A stretch of DNA of 64,000 nt, taken from the NCBI GenBank assembly GCA_036322835.1, contig AP027304.1, positions 3,038,001 through 3,102,000 on the forward strand, written 5' to 3'. How positions within the stretch are numbered: position 1 is the stretch's first letter; every line of letters begins with the position of its first letter. This DNA is from Tenuifilaceae bacterium CYCD. GTDB taxonomy: Bacteria > Bacteroidota > Bacteroidia > Bacteroidales > Tenuifilaceae. Below the pieces are notes generated by a model. The model worked only from the letters and a program-made list of their open reading frames with translations. It did not search any database and was not told the origin of the DNA. Position numbers and translations under genes: made by a program. Positions 34,873-44,154 of this stretch are shown in pieces.

Positions 34873-37275
34873 ATGAAAAGGCTGCTCATAATACTATTCC
34901 TTTCTGTTATTATTACTGAAGGGTATTCTCAAACCTATGTTGATTATATCGATAGGATCAATAACTTAAATAAAGATGATCGTCAATACGATTTGTGTAT
35001 TAGCTCCGATAAGAAGTTTATGGCAATTGCTACCCTTTCTGCTATTAAAATTGTTGATATACAAAACTTCAAGATCGTAAAGGTTATTCCCGTTGAATTT
35101 GAGTTTGTTTTCCTAGTATCATTTCTATCGACTAACGATAAAGTGCTAATTGTCGGGAATAATAAGGAAGAAACCTCGGCTGAAATCTATAGTTTATCGG
35201 ATAAAAAACTTGTAAAAAAGGTGAACCCTATTGTTAGCGGGAAAATAAACAAAAGTTGGCTGCAAGGGGAGTTTGCCAAATCTGATAATTACTTAGTTAG
35301 CGTTACCAAAGAGAAGAAAATTTTTATACTAAACTGCAATACCCTTGAACCAATAAGAACAAAAACATTTACTGGAGGAATCGGTAAATGTATAGGAAGC
35401 CTTGCTATTAGCAAGGATGAATCGTTAATTGCATTTGAAACTACCAGAGCTATAGGACTTGAATCAACCTTGCATGTAGTTGATGTTAACGGAAACCTTA
35501 AGTATTCAAGTCAGATTGAAGGCGCTTTAGCAGGAATATCATTTTCTATCAAGAATGAGTTATACATTTCTATATTAACCTACCCATCAGAAAGCACTTC
35601 GCTTAAAAATAACGTATACAAAATTAATATCTCTTCAAAGAAAATGGGAAATATTACAGGATCAATGTCATTCGATATTAAAGATAGGGCCTCAACATAT
35701 ATGGTAGGTAATGATTCTTTTCTCGGCTTTGAAAGCCTTTCCGAATTAGTATCTCATGGTAAAAGTTCTGCTTTTTTAACTTTGTTTTTTTTAAAAGAAG
35801 ACACCTCAATAACAGTACCCAGCTATAAGTTGCATTATACTGATATTAGTTTTAAAAATACTCTAATAACTAGGCGAATTAGCGAACTTTCGAATAGTAT
35901 TTACATTTTACCTGTAGGTTACGAGAATTTCAGCTATATATTCGATGGGAAAAGCAAAAAGTTACTCGGCTATTTCTACAATAAGGGAAATAATATTGCA
36001 TTTATATCCACTGATGGGCAATTCACTGGTGATAATGAAGCCATCTCAAATTTGCAGTATAATATCAACGATCAATCCGATATCCCATTGGTCTCGCAGA
36101 TAAACCAGTTCTATGCCCCAAGGTTGTTTAACCAGATTTTAACGTCTACCTTTTCTCCTGAAACGCCTATTGCAAACTTAAGCAATGTGATAAAGTTAAC
36201 GCCTGAACTAAAAATCATTTCACCAGATAGTGTTAGTGATCAGAAAACAAACTTAGTTAATATTCGATACAATGTAAAGGATAATGGCGATGGGGTAAAA
36301 GAGGTTCGGTTTTATGTAAATGGCAAATTACTGAATAGTGATATTCGCGGGTTCAAATCAGTTGAAAATTATAGTCAGGATATAGCGATACTCTCAGGCG
36401 AAAACATTGTAGAAGCAGTAGCGGTAAGCAATAGTGATTACCAATCGAGCCCCGATAGGATTATTGTCAACTATAAAGGAGTGGACGCCACCACCAATCT
36501 GTATATCCTTGGGGTTGGGATCGACCAGTACAAAAACTCAAAGTATAACCTAAACTATGCGGTGGCCGATGCAATGGCAGTCGTTGATTACATCAAGGCA
36601 CGAGGGTGTGGAATATTCAAGAACATAGATGTGAAATTGCTGACTGATCAGCAGGCCACGAAGCCAAATGTTGTCGCAGAGTTAAGCCGCATTGCGCAGC
36701 AGTCCAATCCAACCGATGTGTTTATTATATACTATGCGGGTCATGGAGTGATGAGCGAGGGTTTCGCTGAGGTGGCTAAGGATTACTTTATGGTGTTAAC
36801 GGATGTTTCCCAGATGTTTGGCAATGATGCTCTACTTTCACAAAAGGGTATATCGGCTGCTGAGTTGCGCGAATTCTGCAAGAGGATTAAAGCTCAAAAG
36901 CAGGTGATTTTACTCGATGCCTGCCAGAGCGGTGGGGCGACCGAGACCTTCGCCATGCGCGGAGCCTCGGAGGAGAAAGCGATCATCCAATTGGCACAAT
37001 CCACAGGGGTTTTCTTAATTTCATCAACGGGCTCGGAGCAGTTTGCCAGCGAGTTCTCAGAGTTGAAGCATGGAGTGTTTACCTACGCCCTTCTCGATGG
37101 GCTGAGAGGTGCTGCCGATGGAGGTGGCAAGGATGGAAAGATTACAATTAAGGAACTAGAAGCCTATCTAAACGATCGAATCCCCGAATTAACCCAGAAG
37201 TACAGGGGTAGTATGCAGTTCCCCAATACATGGTCAAGAGGAATGGACTTTCCTATTGTGGTTGTTGGCAAGTGA
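34873..37275 (+). CDS. Exported caspase-like protease, copy 1 (beta-propeller, Ig-like, C14)
   Basis: A signal peptide (MKRLLIILFLSVIITEGYSQ) is followed by a WD40-like propeller (about 30-400, repeated IxxxDESLIAF-type strands and the closing DGQFTGDNEAISNL motif). An Ig-like domain follows (about 430-535, LKIISPDSVSD then VNIRYNVKDNGDGVKEVRFYVNG), then a caspase/C14 domain (about 545-800). The catalytic pair is present: His624 in IYYAGHGVMSEG and Cys684 in LLDACQSGGATE. No type 9 secretion tail is seen. It is 60-70% alike in its C-terminal part to the next gene. The biological target is unknown. Confidence 0.9.
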   Translation: MKRLLIILFLSVIITEGYSQTYVDYIDRINNLNKDDRQYDLCISSDKKFMAIATLSAIKIVDIQNFKIVKVIPVEFEFVFLVSFLSTNDKVLIVGNNKEETSAEIYSLSDKKLVKKVNPIVSGKINKSWLQGEFAKSDNYLVSVTKEKKIFILNCNTLEPIRTKTFTGGIGKCIGSLAISKDESLIAFETTRAIGLESTLHVVDVNGNLKYSSQIEGALAGISFSIKNELYISILTYPSESTSLKNNVYKINISSKKMGNITGSMSFDIKDRASTYMVGNDSFLGFESLSELVSHGKSSAFLTLFFLKEDTSITVPSYKLHYTDISFKNTLITRRISELSNSIYILPVGYENFSYIFDGKSKKLLGYFYNKGNNIAFISTDGQFTGDNEAISNLQYNINDQSDIPLVSQINQFYAPRLFNQILTSTFSPETPIANLSNVIKLTPELKIISPDSVSDQKTNLVNIRYNVKDNGDGVKEVRFYVNGKLLNSDIRGFKSVENYSQDIAILSGENIVEAVAVSNSDYQSSPDRIIVNYKGVDATTNLYILGVGIDQYKNSKYNLNYAVADAMAVVDYIKARGCGIFKNIDVKLLTDQQATKPNVVAELSRIAQQSNPTDVFIIYYAGHGVMSEGFAEVAKDYFMVLTDVSQMFGNDALLSQKGISAAELREFCKRIKAQKQVILLDACQSGGATETFAMRGASEEKAIIQLAQSTGVFLISSTGSEQFASEFSELKHGVFTYALLDGLRGAADGGGKDGKITIKELEAYLNDRIPELTQKYRGSMQFPNTWSRGMDFPIVVVGK

Positions 37276-37377
37276 GTAAGCATTGCATAATAAGTGTGAA
37301 ATAATACGAGTTGAGATTCCATGAATGAATTGATTTTTTTAAAACAACGTTAAATAATAATACTTTTTCTTTCTGCC

Positions 37378-39762
37378 ATGAAAAAACTATTCTTTCTACT
37401 ATTTGCTGTGATTAATCTGGTTGGGTATTCACAAAGTTATATCGATAAAATAACCAGCATTAACTCTATGTACAAGGGCGACAAGCAGGAGGATATTTGT
37501 ATCAGCCCCGATAAGAAGTACATGGCCATAGCCACGTTAACAACCATTAAAGTTATGGATGTGCGAAATTTTAAGGTTGTACGAATTATTCCTGTTGATT
37601 TTAAGCGAATTTATACAATATCTATTGATGGCAATAATGTTATGGTTGTTGGAAGTAGGAAGGATGGACTTTATGCTGAAAATTATAGTTGGCTCGAAAA
37701 GAGACTTGTAAAGCAAGTAAATCTCACAGGAGGTAAATCTTACTCGTATTACAATGTTGTTAAATCTACCAGTTATATTTTTTTCAACGGTTATGGTTCA
37801 AGAAAACTTAACATAATTGATTGTAATAGTCTTGATCCAATTAGAACAATTCCAATCTCAGAAAAAGGTATCAATGGAATAACCGTTAGCAACGATGAAT
37901 CGATGGTTGCTTTTACGCCGCTTGTGCTATTTACTGCTGGAAATAAAAATCTTGATTTATATGTGTATAACGTTAAGGATGGCACACAGAAATACACTCA
38001 TCAGTTTTCCGCCACATTGCTGTATGCATCATTTAATAAATCAAACGAGTTAATTGTAACTGCATATAACGAAAAAGTTGATCCGAATAATCGGTCGGTA
38101 AGTGTATATAAGGTAGACAAAAATTTTAGTGATGTTGCCACTATATGTACTAAAACGGGCTATTTGGGTGGTGAGGTTTTTATTTGTTCCAATGAAAATT
38201 TTATTGCTTTTCAGGGAGGACGTGAGCATAGCACATTTGTCGATGATCCGTTCAACTATAACATGGATGTATTATTTTTAGATGATTGTACCTGGAAAAC
38301 GGTTGCTTCGGGATATAACTATTTATGTCCAAAGGGTGCTCTTGCTTTCAACTATAAGGGGATAAAGTTATCTGATGAGTTGTTTCTACTACCGGTTAAT
38401 TGGAACTTTAATACAATTATTAATATTCGGACTAAACAGTTGGTTGGATATTTTTACCATAGAGGAAATGGCGTTGCCTTTATATCCCCTGATGGTCGAT
38501 TTACTGGCGATAACGAGGCAATCTCAAATATTATGTATGATTCCTACCGTTCATCCTATAGAAAGGATATCCTTTTGACTAACCAAATTGACCAGTTTTA
38601 CACACCAAAGCTATTTCAGCAAGTATTATGCTCTAATTGCAACGTAGAAATCAATCTTGCCGATATAAATAAAGTGATAAAGTTTACCCCTGATATAAAA
38701 ATTGTATCGCCTGATAGCATTAGCGAGCAGAAAGCCAATTCTGTTAATGTTAGATATGATTTAAGTGATAATGGCGATGGTATAAAAGAAGTACGCTTTT
38801 ACATCAATGGAAAACTTATAAATAACGATAATAGGGGATTCAAGGCAGTTGGAGATTTGAGCCAGGAGGTTCCGCTTTTAACGGGCGAAAATATAATTGA
38901 AGCGGTTGCCTTGAGTAACAGCGGTTACCAGTCGAGTCCCGATAGGGTTATTGTTAAGTATAAGGGTGCAGAAGCCTTTTCGAATCTATATGTTCTAGGA
39001 ATAGGAATCGATCAGTACAAAAATTCGAGGTACAACCTAAACTATGCATTTGCAGATGTTACTTCTATAACCGATTATATAAAAACGAATGGCGTTGGAA
39101 TATTTAAAAATATCGATGTGAAATTGTTAACCAATCAGGAAGCCACTAAATCGAGTATTATTCAGGAGTTAGATAGAATTGCACAGCATGCCAACGAAAC
39201 CGATGTGTTTTTGCTATATTACGCAGGCCATGGTGTAATGAGTGAAGGTTCGGCTGATGTGCCAAGGGATTATTTTATGGTGCTAAATGATGTGTCGCAG
39301 ATGTACGGGAACGATGATTTGCTTTCGCAAAAAGGATTGTCTGCTGCGGAGCTGCGTGAATTTTGCAAGAAGATTAAGGCACAGAAACAGGTTGTTTTGC
39401 TCGATGCCTGCCAGAGCGGTGGAGCAACCGAGACCTTTGCCATGCGTGGCGCTTCGGAGGAGAAGGCAATCATCCAGCTGGCTCAATCCACGGGCGTTTT
39501 CCTTATTTCATCCACAGGAACAGAACAATTTGCAAGTGAATTTGGCGAACTTAAGCATGGTGTATTCTCATACGCATTGCTTGAGGGGCTAAAAGGTGCT
39601 GCCGATGGAGGTGGCAAGGATGGAAAGATTACGATTAAGGAACTAGAAGCCTATCTAAACGATCGAATCCCCGAATTAACACAGAAGTATAGAGGTAGTA
39701 TGCAGTTCCCCAATACATGGTCAAGAGGAATGGACTTTCCTATTGTGGTTGTTGGCATGTGA
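37378..39762 (+). CDS. Exported caspase-like protease, copy 2 (tandem paralogue)
   Basis: It has the same order of parts as copy 1: signal peptide (MKKLFFLLFAVINLVGYSQ), propeller, DGRFTGDNEAISNI motif, Ig-like domain and C14 caspase domain with His618 (YYAGHGVMSEG) and Cys678 (LLDACQSGGATE). It starts 102 bases after copy 1. The propellers have diverged strongly, while the last 168 bases differ at only 5 positions from copy 1, unlike the sequence just before. A bidirectional terminator follows. Confidence 0.9.
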   Translation: MKKLFFLLFAVINLVGYSQSYIDKITSINSMYKGDKQEDICISPDKKYMAIATLTTIKVMDVRNFKVVRIIPVDFKRIYTISIDGNNVMVVGSRKDGLYAENYSWLEKRLVKQVNLTGGKSYSYYNVVKSTSYIFFNGYGSRKLNIIDCNSLDPIRTIPISEKGINGITVSNDESMVAFTPLVLFTAGNKNLDLYVYNVKDGTQKYTHQFSATLLYASFNKSNELIVTAYNEKVDPNNRSVSVYKVDKNFSDVATICTKTGYLGGEVFICSNENFIAFQGGREHSTFVDDPFNYNMDVLFLDDCTWKTVASGYNYLCPKGALAFNYKGIKLSDELFLLPVNWNFNTIINIRTKQLVGYFYHRGNGVAFISPDGRFTGDNEAISNIMYDSYRSSYRKDILLTNQIDQFYTPKLFQQVLCSNCNVEINLADINKVIKFTPDIKIVSPDSISEQKANSVNVRYDLSDNGDGIKEVRFYINGKLINNDNRGFKAVGDLSQEVPLLTGENIIEAVALSNSGYQSSPDRVIVKYKGAEAFSNLYVLGIGIDQYKNSRYNLNYAFADVTSITDYIKTNGVGIFKNIDVKLLTNQEATKSSIIQELDRIAQHANETDVFLLYYAGHGVMSEGSADVPRDYFMVLNDVSQMYGNDDLLSQKGLSAAELREFCKKIKAQKQVVLLDACQSGGATETFAMRGASEEKAIIQLAQSTGVFLISSTGTEQFASEFGELKHGVFSYALLEGLKGAADGGGKDGKITIKELEAYLNDRIPELTQKYRGSMQFPNTWSRGMDFPIVVVGM

Positions 39763-39869
39763 AAAGTTAGATAATGATTAGTGATAATAATATATAAGAA
39801 AGTGCACCTTTAATTAATAAAACTTCAAAAAATGGATGTTGATATATTTGGATATTCGATAGCAAAGAA

Positions 39870-39900
39870 AAAGGTGCTTTTGATAGCACCTTTCTTTGAA
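39870..39900. terminator. Bidirectional terminator between convergent genes
   Basis: AAAGGTGCT (39870-39878) and AGCACCTTT (39885-39893) form a 9-bp stem with a 6-base loop, A-rich before and T-rich after. Confidence 0.8.
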
Positions 39901-39916
39901 AATAGTTATGTATTAA

Positions 39917-40828
39917 TTACTTCTTGTAGGTGAATCTAAGCACCCCGGTGTTTGCCTTAGTTGGGGCAGCTTCGGTAGTGTTAAGTTCAGTAATTTTAAT
40001 TACGTAAAGTTCAGCATCCTTTTTTGCTATATATATGTCATCGACTGCTGGATTTACAATACTTGTTAATTGATTTGTAGTTCCTGCCAATTCAAATACA
40101 TAATTAGCTTTTTCAACCTTTGCGTTTGTGTAGTCAAATGAATTTGCTTTAACGTACTTGATTCCGTTGCCATTGGTTACATAATTAGTTCCACCAGCTG
40201 ATGTCCAAGATACAGAGTTTGATGTCCAACTTCCTGTAAAATTGCTTTCAATATTTGCAGAATTTATATTATCCGAATTAATAATGTAGCGTTTTACTGA
40301 ATAATTATCACCGATTGCTGTTACTGTAGAATCTCCTTTTAAATCCCAGCAAGCCTTGCCAGAACTATGTAATTTCCAAATTTCACCAGTAATAATTTCG
40401 GATGTGAAGGCAGTGTACGAGCCCATTGTAACATCGAAGGTTGCTTCTCCAATAACATCATTTACATCTGTAATAATGAATTCATAGGAAATTTTGTCTA
40501 TTGTTCCCAAATGGAATTGACCTAGAACAATGTCATCTGTTTTATCAATGCTCGCAGTCGTTTCGTTATTGTAGGTTGTAATTGTTTCGGTATAAGGGGT
40601 TACAAGGGTTTCACCTAGGTATGCGTTGCGATTAAATACGATTGACTTAATTTTCCCAGGAGCATCGATAGTTACATGTAGAGTCAACGAATATGGCGTT
40701 GCTGTACTCGTATTGGCAGGGATTGCCAGCGATGTTCCTTCGGTGATAGTTACCGTTGGATCGGCAGGTGTGGTTTCGTCATCTTTGGAACATCCTGAGA
40801 ATAAAAATGACAAGGCTACTATAGCCAT
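39917..40828 (-). CDS. Lipoprotein of unknown function; true start probably out of frame at 40853
   Basis: The protein is a cell-surface-type lipoprotein: a short hydrophobic stretch with a SpII box (ALSFLFSGCSKDDE), then beta-rich sequence without a recognised domain. From the in-frame ATG the segment before the Cys is only 12 residues and lacks a basic start. An ATG at 40851-40853 followed by a run of six A would give MRKIKHLFMAIVALSFLFSGC if one A were removed. Either the run is mis-sequenced or variable, or the short start is used. The promoter at 40949-40978 fits both. Confidence 0.7.
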   Translation of the reverse strand: MAIVALSFLFSGCSKDDETTPADPTVTITEGTSLAIPANTSTATPYSLTLHVTIDAPGKIKSIVFNRNAYLGETLVTPYTETITTYNNETTASIDKTDDIVLGQFHLGTIDKISYEFIITDVNDVIGEATFDVTMGSYTAFTSEIITGEIWKLHSSGKACWDLKGDSTVTAIGDNYSVKRYIINSDNINSANIESNFTGSWTSNSVSWTSAGGTNYVTNGNGIKYVKANSFDYTNAKVEKANYVFELAGTTNQLTSIVNPAVDDIYIAKKDAELYVIKITELNTTEAAPTKANTGVLRFTYKK

Positions 40829-40948
40829 GAATAAATGTTTGATTTTTTCTCATAATTTAAAATTTTAGTTAAACATTATAAAATATAAAAATCGGATGGA
40901 AAATTCTTTATGAAATCTACATAAGTTATATTTGATGCATTTACATTG

Positions 40949-40978
40949 CAAAGTTAAATCATATTTCCATTTTATCAA
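40949..40978 (-). promoter_or_regulatory. Promoter of the lipoprotein gene
   Basis: On the minus strand TTG (40976-40978), a 19-base spacer and TAACTTTG (40949-40956) match the Bacteroidota consensus. A plus-strand -7-like box TATATTTG (40927-40934) may serve the divergent macro-domain gene. Confidence 0.65.
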
Positions 40979-40993
40979 GTTAATTGTTGTTTA

Positions 40994-41509
40994 ATGAAAA
41001 GTTGCATAGAGGTAGTAACGGCTGATATAACTCAGCTTAATGTTGATGTAATTGTTAATGCTGCAAATACAAGTTTGCTTGGTGGTGGTGGGGTTGATGG
41101 AGCAATACATAGGGCTGCTGGCTCAAAACTTCTTGAGGAATGCCGATTGATAGGCGGTTGTCCAACCGGAGAGGCACGAATAACAAAAGGCTACAATTTA
41201 AAGGCTAAATATATTATACATACTGTTGGCCCAATTTGGCGTGGCGGTATTAACGATGAATCCTTGTTATTGCGGAATGCCTATACCAATAGCCTTAAGT
41301 TGGCTCACGATAATGCTATAAAGAGCATTGCCTTCCCAAATATTAGCACGGGTGTATATGGCTTTCCAAAGAAATTGGCAGCGGAGATTGCCGTTAAGGT
41401 TGTTAAGTCGTTCCTTGAAAAGAATAAGTATCCCCAAAAGGTGATCTTTGTTTGTTTTGACGACGAGAACTATGCAATATATTCAGGACTATTGGGGCAT
41501 GAGGTCTGA
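40994..41509 (+). CDS. Macro-domain ADP-ribose hydrolase (YmdB-like)
   Basis: The 171-residue protein is a single macro domain. The ADP-ribose-binding motifs are intact: [26 protein letters not shown] near residues 18-43, [14 protein letters not shown], and the phosphate loop [13 protein letters not shown] near 113-125. Members remove O-acetyl-ADP-ribose or mono-ADP-ribose from proteins or nucleic acid. No ADP-ribosyltransferase is nearby. Confidence 0.92.
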   Translation: MKSCIEVVTADITQLNVDVIVNAANTSLLGGGGVDGAIHRAAGSKLLEECRLIGGCPTGEARITKGYNLKAKYIIHTVGPIWRGGINDESLLLRNAYTNSLKLAHDNAIKSIAFPNISTGVYGFPKKLAAEIAVKVVKSFLEKNKYPQKVIFVCFDDENYAIYSGLLGHEV

Positions 41510-41729
41510 AAACGTCTATCTTATAAAAATACTGCTATTTTATTAAACAACTTATCATTCATCAATTCATTAAAAAAATACTTATCGCATAGTGCTATAA
41601 CCTTTAATAGTCGCATGACTTTGCACTTGTAATTTTCAACAAGATGCCACAGCAGTTTTGCCAAATATGCCTATATTTAGGGCATCGAACGTGTGCATTA
41701 TAAAACTTGCACAACTTAATAGAACAACC

Positions 41730-42224
41730 ATGAAAAAAACACTTTTTATTGCGCTATGCCTTATACAATCGTTGGTGTATAGCCAGGAGAAACAATCCCC
41801 AACCTATTACCTGAACGCAGCGAAATACCTTAGCCTCGACAATATATACATAAACCCTAAGAATATTGCGGCGGTGAATATTAAGAAAGAGACCCCGGCC
41901 GGCGAAATTTACATCAAGACCAACAATGGGCAGCTGAACCTTTTAACTATCCCCGATATTCTTAAAAAGCACTCGGTGATAATTAGCAACAATAATCTAG
42001 CCATTTACCTTATTAACGGCGAACTCATTTCCGATGCATCCAAGGTGAGAGTCGATGATACCTATTTTATCGATGTTAATACCCAGAGCCTCGCAAACGC
42101 AACCAAACTTAAGAAGAAATTCCGCAAACTTGTGGTTATTACAATTACCCTTTCGCAGGAGGATATAAAGCCCAGAGTTATGATACGTGGTAACGATATA
42201 GTAAAAGCAAGAGACCTTTACTAA
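41730..42224 (+). CDS. Exported protein of unknown function (164 aa)
   Basis: The ATG at 41730 gives a clean signal peptide (MKKTLFIALCLIQSLVYSQ). The following INPKNIAAVNIKKETPAGEI recalls in form the plug-type sequence of TonB receptors, but the protein is far too short to be a receptor. Codon use is somewhat more GC-rich than that of its neighbours, as in the spacer before it, which suggests a different origin. The function is unknown. Confidence 0.65.
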   Translation: MKKTLFIALCLIQSLVYSQEKQSPTYYLNAAKYLSLDNIYINPKNIAAVNIKKETPAGEIYIKTNNGQLNLLTIPDILKKHSVIISNNNLAIYLINGELISDASKVRVDDTYFIDVNTQSLANATKLKKKFRKLVVITITLSQEDIKPRVMIRGNDIVKARDLY

Positions 42225-42400
42225 TCGAAATACTCCAACTTATGTATTCAATTCTCCTGTTAGCGGAGTAGTAGTTTGTTGCACGGTAATGGCTGCTGTA
42301 AGCGCAGTAAGTAAGTTAGGTGAAGACCGATAAAAGCAAAATAGCCGCTGGTAAGGTGAAAAAGCAAGTAATGATGTTCTAATTAATATATTGATAAAAA

Positions 42401-43048
42401 ATGAAAGTTATTGCTGTTAATGGAAGCCCAAGAAAAAATTGGAATACACATATGTTGCTCGAAAAGTTCTTAGAAGGCGCAAAAGAAACAGGAGCGAAAA
42501 TCGAGCTGATTAATCTTTACGATATTCAATTTAAAGGCTGTACCAGTTGTTTTGCCTGTAAATTAAAAGGAAATTCGGTAAGTAAATGCGTGATGAAAGA
42601 CGACATGGAACGTGTTTTACAGGAAATATGTGAGTGCGATGTTCTTGTGTTAGGCTCTCCAATTTATTTTACTTCCGTTACGGGAGAAATGAAATCCTTT
42701 ATGGAGCGCTTAATTTTTCCGTACACCTCTTACGAGGGTAAACCCTCATCCTTTGGGAAAAAAATTAATACAGCATTTATCTATACTATGAATGCTCCTG
42801 CCTTTGCTTTACCGCTGATTGGCTATCCTAAACTTTTTAGATATCATCAAAAGTTAATGAAGCGAACTTTTGGTAGTAGTGAGTATTTAGCGTCAACCTC
42901 TACATACCAATTTGATGATTATAGTAAATACGCTATGACATACTTCGACGGGAAAAAAAGGCTGAAAAGACGAGAAACCGTATTTGTAGCGGATTGTAAA
43001 AAGGCTTTTGATTTAGGAAAAAAACTTTGTTTGAATAATCGAAAATAA
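42401..43048 (+). CDS. Flavodoxin-like NAD(P)H-dependent FMN reductase
   Basis: The FMN phosphate loop is VNGSPRKNWNTHMLLEKFLEGA (about 4-25). INLYDIQFKGCTSCFACK carries the CxxCxxC-like segment seen in iron-sulfur flavoprotein-type members, and VLGSPIYFTSVTGEMKSFMERL is the second FMN-contact block. At 215 residues it is a typical family size. The physiological electron acceptor is unknown. A stretch of 176 bases upstream has no recognised feature. Confidence 0.88.
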   Translation: MKVIAVNGSPRKNWNTHMLLEKFLEGAKETGAKIELINLYDIQFKGCTSCFACKLKGNSVSKCVMKDDMERVLQEICECDVLVLGSPIYFTSVTGEMKSFMERLIFPYTSYEGKPSSFGKKINTAFIYTMNAPAFALPLIGYPKLFRYHQKLMKRTFGSSEYLASTSTYQFDDYSKYAMTYFDGKKRLKRRETVFVADCKKAFDLGKKLCLNNRK

Positions 43049-43077
43049 TGAATTAACACCCCACAACCATTTTTGTA

Positions 43078-43842
43078 ATGAAGAAAATAATACTATTTGG
43101 AATTGTACTCCTTACCTTTTCAATGTGCGATAAAAAGAGGGATACATTTATTGTTAGCGGAAGAGTGACTGATTTCGGTGGACAGCCAATAGATAGTGTT
43201 ACTATCAGGCTAAAGGATAAAGCTTTTAAAAATGTTTATGAAACTATAACGGACAAAAATGGAAATTACTCAATTAAAGTTGAAAAGGGAATTTACTATT
43301 GTTTGTATGCAATAAAACTATCGGAATATAGAGTAAATAGACTGGAGTACTGGACCTGGAATGTTCCCGTGTTTAAGGATTTGATAATAAATCCACAATA
43401 TGATGCAATGGAGATCTATGGTATAAATGTGTTTGAACCACAAGTTACTCCACAAGAAACGTATATGATATACTTTAGACCTATGAGTTTATCGAAAACG
43501 CTACAAATTGTATCAACTCAAAAAATAAACAGCAAAGACTTTCAAACAGCCAAGCAATCCGAAAAGTTAATTGAAGGAGCTGATAAGTTAATGAATATGT
43601 CTCCCGAAAACATTTCTTCGCAAGAATTGATAATTGAAGTAAATGGAGTAAAATCTGAGATATTAGGCATTAATAAAATAACAGAATATGCCAGGGGAAT
43701 TCTAATGTATGGGTATGTTGTGCAAATACAAAAACCAAAACCCAGTAAAGGTCTATATTCTGAATACGATTTGATTTCTATCACATTACATTCCAATGAA
43801 ACAGGGGAGATGGGAAAAGGCGAAGCATTCGTGAAAAAATAG
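43078..43842 (+). CDS. Lipoprotein with carboxypeptidase-regulatory-like domain
   Basis: The signal (MKKIILFGIVLLTFSMC) has a lipobox-like Cys at residue 17. Residues 25-90 (VSGRVTDFGGQPIDSVTIRLKD, then the TITDKNGNYSIKV turn) form a carboxypeptidase-regulatory/transthyretin-like fold as found at the start of TonB receptors. The remainder is unrecognised. The stop codon is followed after 10 bases by a folded attC-like site, so this may be a mobile gene cassette. Confidence 0.65.
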   Translation: MKKIILFGIVLLTFSMCDKKRDTFIVSGRVTDFGGQPIDSVTIRLKDKAFKNVYETITDKNGNYSIKVEKGIYYCLYAIKLSEYRVNRLEYWTWNVPVFKDLIINPQYDAMEIYGINVFEPQVTPQETYMIYFRPMSLSKTLQIVSTQKINSKDFQTAKQSEKLIEGADKLMNMSPENISSQELIIEVNGVKSEILGINKITEYARGILMYGYVVQIQKPKPSKGLYSEYDLISITLHSNETGEMGKGEAFVKK

Positions 43843-44154
43843 AAACGTTTGCTAACACATGATTATAGTAATCAGCATGCATTGTGATGCATGCAATTGT
43901 TAAACCACTTTAGAGTAGACATGGAGTGCATCGCTTTTTAGAATTTTTCGGCGGTGAATGCAATATGTTTTTTAATGCTATGCAACAAGCGGTTTATTGT
44001 ACGCAGGGGGATAATGTCGAAACAGATTTTTCGTTACTTTTAGCCGAGTTTTATTGCCATAAGCGCTATGGTACTTTACACCCTTGGGGTTTAATCCGCG
44101 GTTTGTATCCAGTGGTTTGACTAAATAGTAATATTATATTAAGCGACTTTAATA
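43843..44154. other. Spacer with attC-like site and a doubtful short frame
   Basis: The 312 bases begin with the folded site at 43853-43902. A 64-codon frame (43926-44120) has no recognisable protein features, no promoter and a cysteine/aromatic-rich composition unlike its neighbours; I treat it as probably not coding. Nothing else is recognised. Confidence 0.5.
43853..43902. repeat. Three-way-junction palindrome, attC-like
   Basis: Outer arms TAACA/TGTTA (43853-43857, 43898-43902) enclose two perfect hairpins, GATTA-TAG-TAATC (43861-43873) and GCATGCAT-TGTG-ATGCATGC (43875-43894). The 3' flank GTTAAAC (43899-43905) matches the GTTRRRY box of integron attC sites; the 5' flank TGCTAAC keeps only the AAC part. 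It is placed directly after a stop codon, where cassette sites lie. Confidence 0.4.

Noticed and set aside
34873-39762. Type 9 secretion cargo
   Set aside because: Neither caspase protein ends with a recognisable C-terminal sorting domain; only Sec signal peptides are visible.
43926-44120. Small gene of 64 codons
   Set aside because: It has no recognised protein features, no promoter and an unusual composition. It is kept only as a note in the spacer entry.
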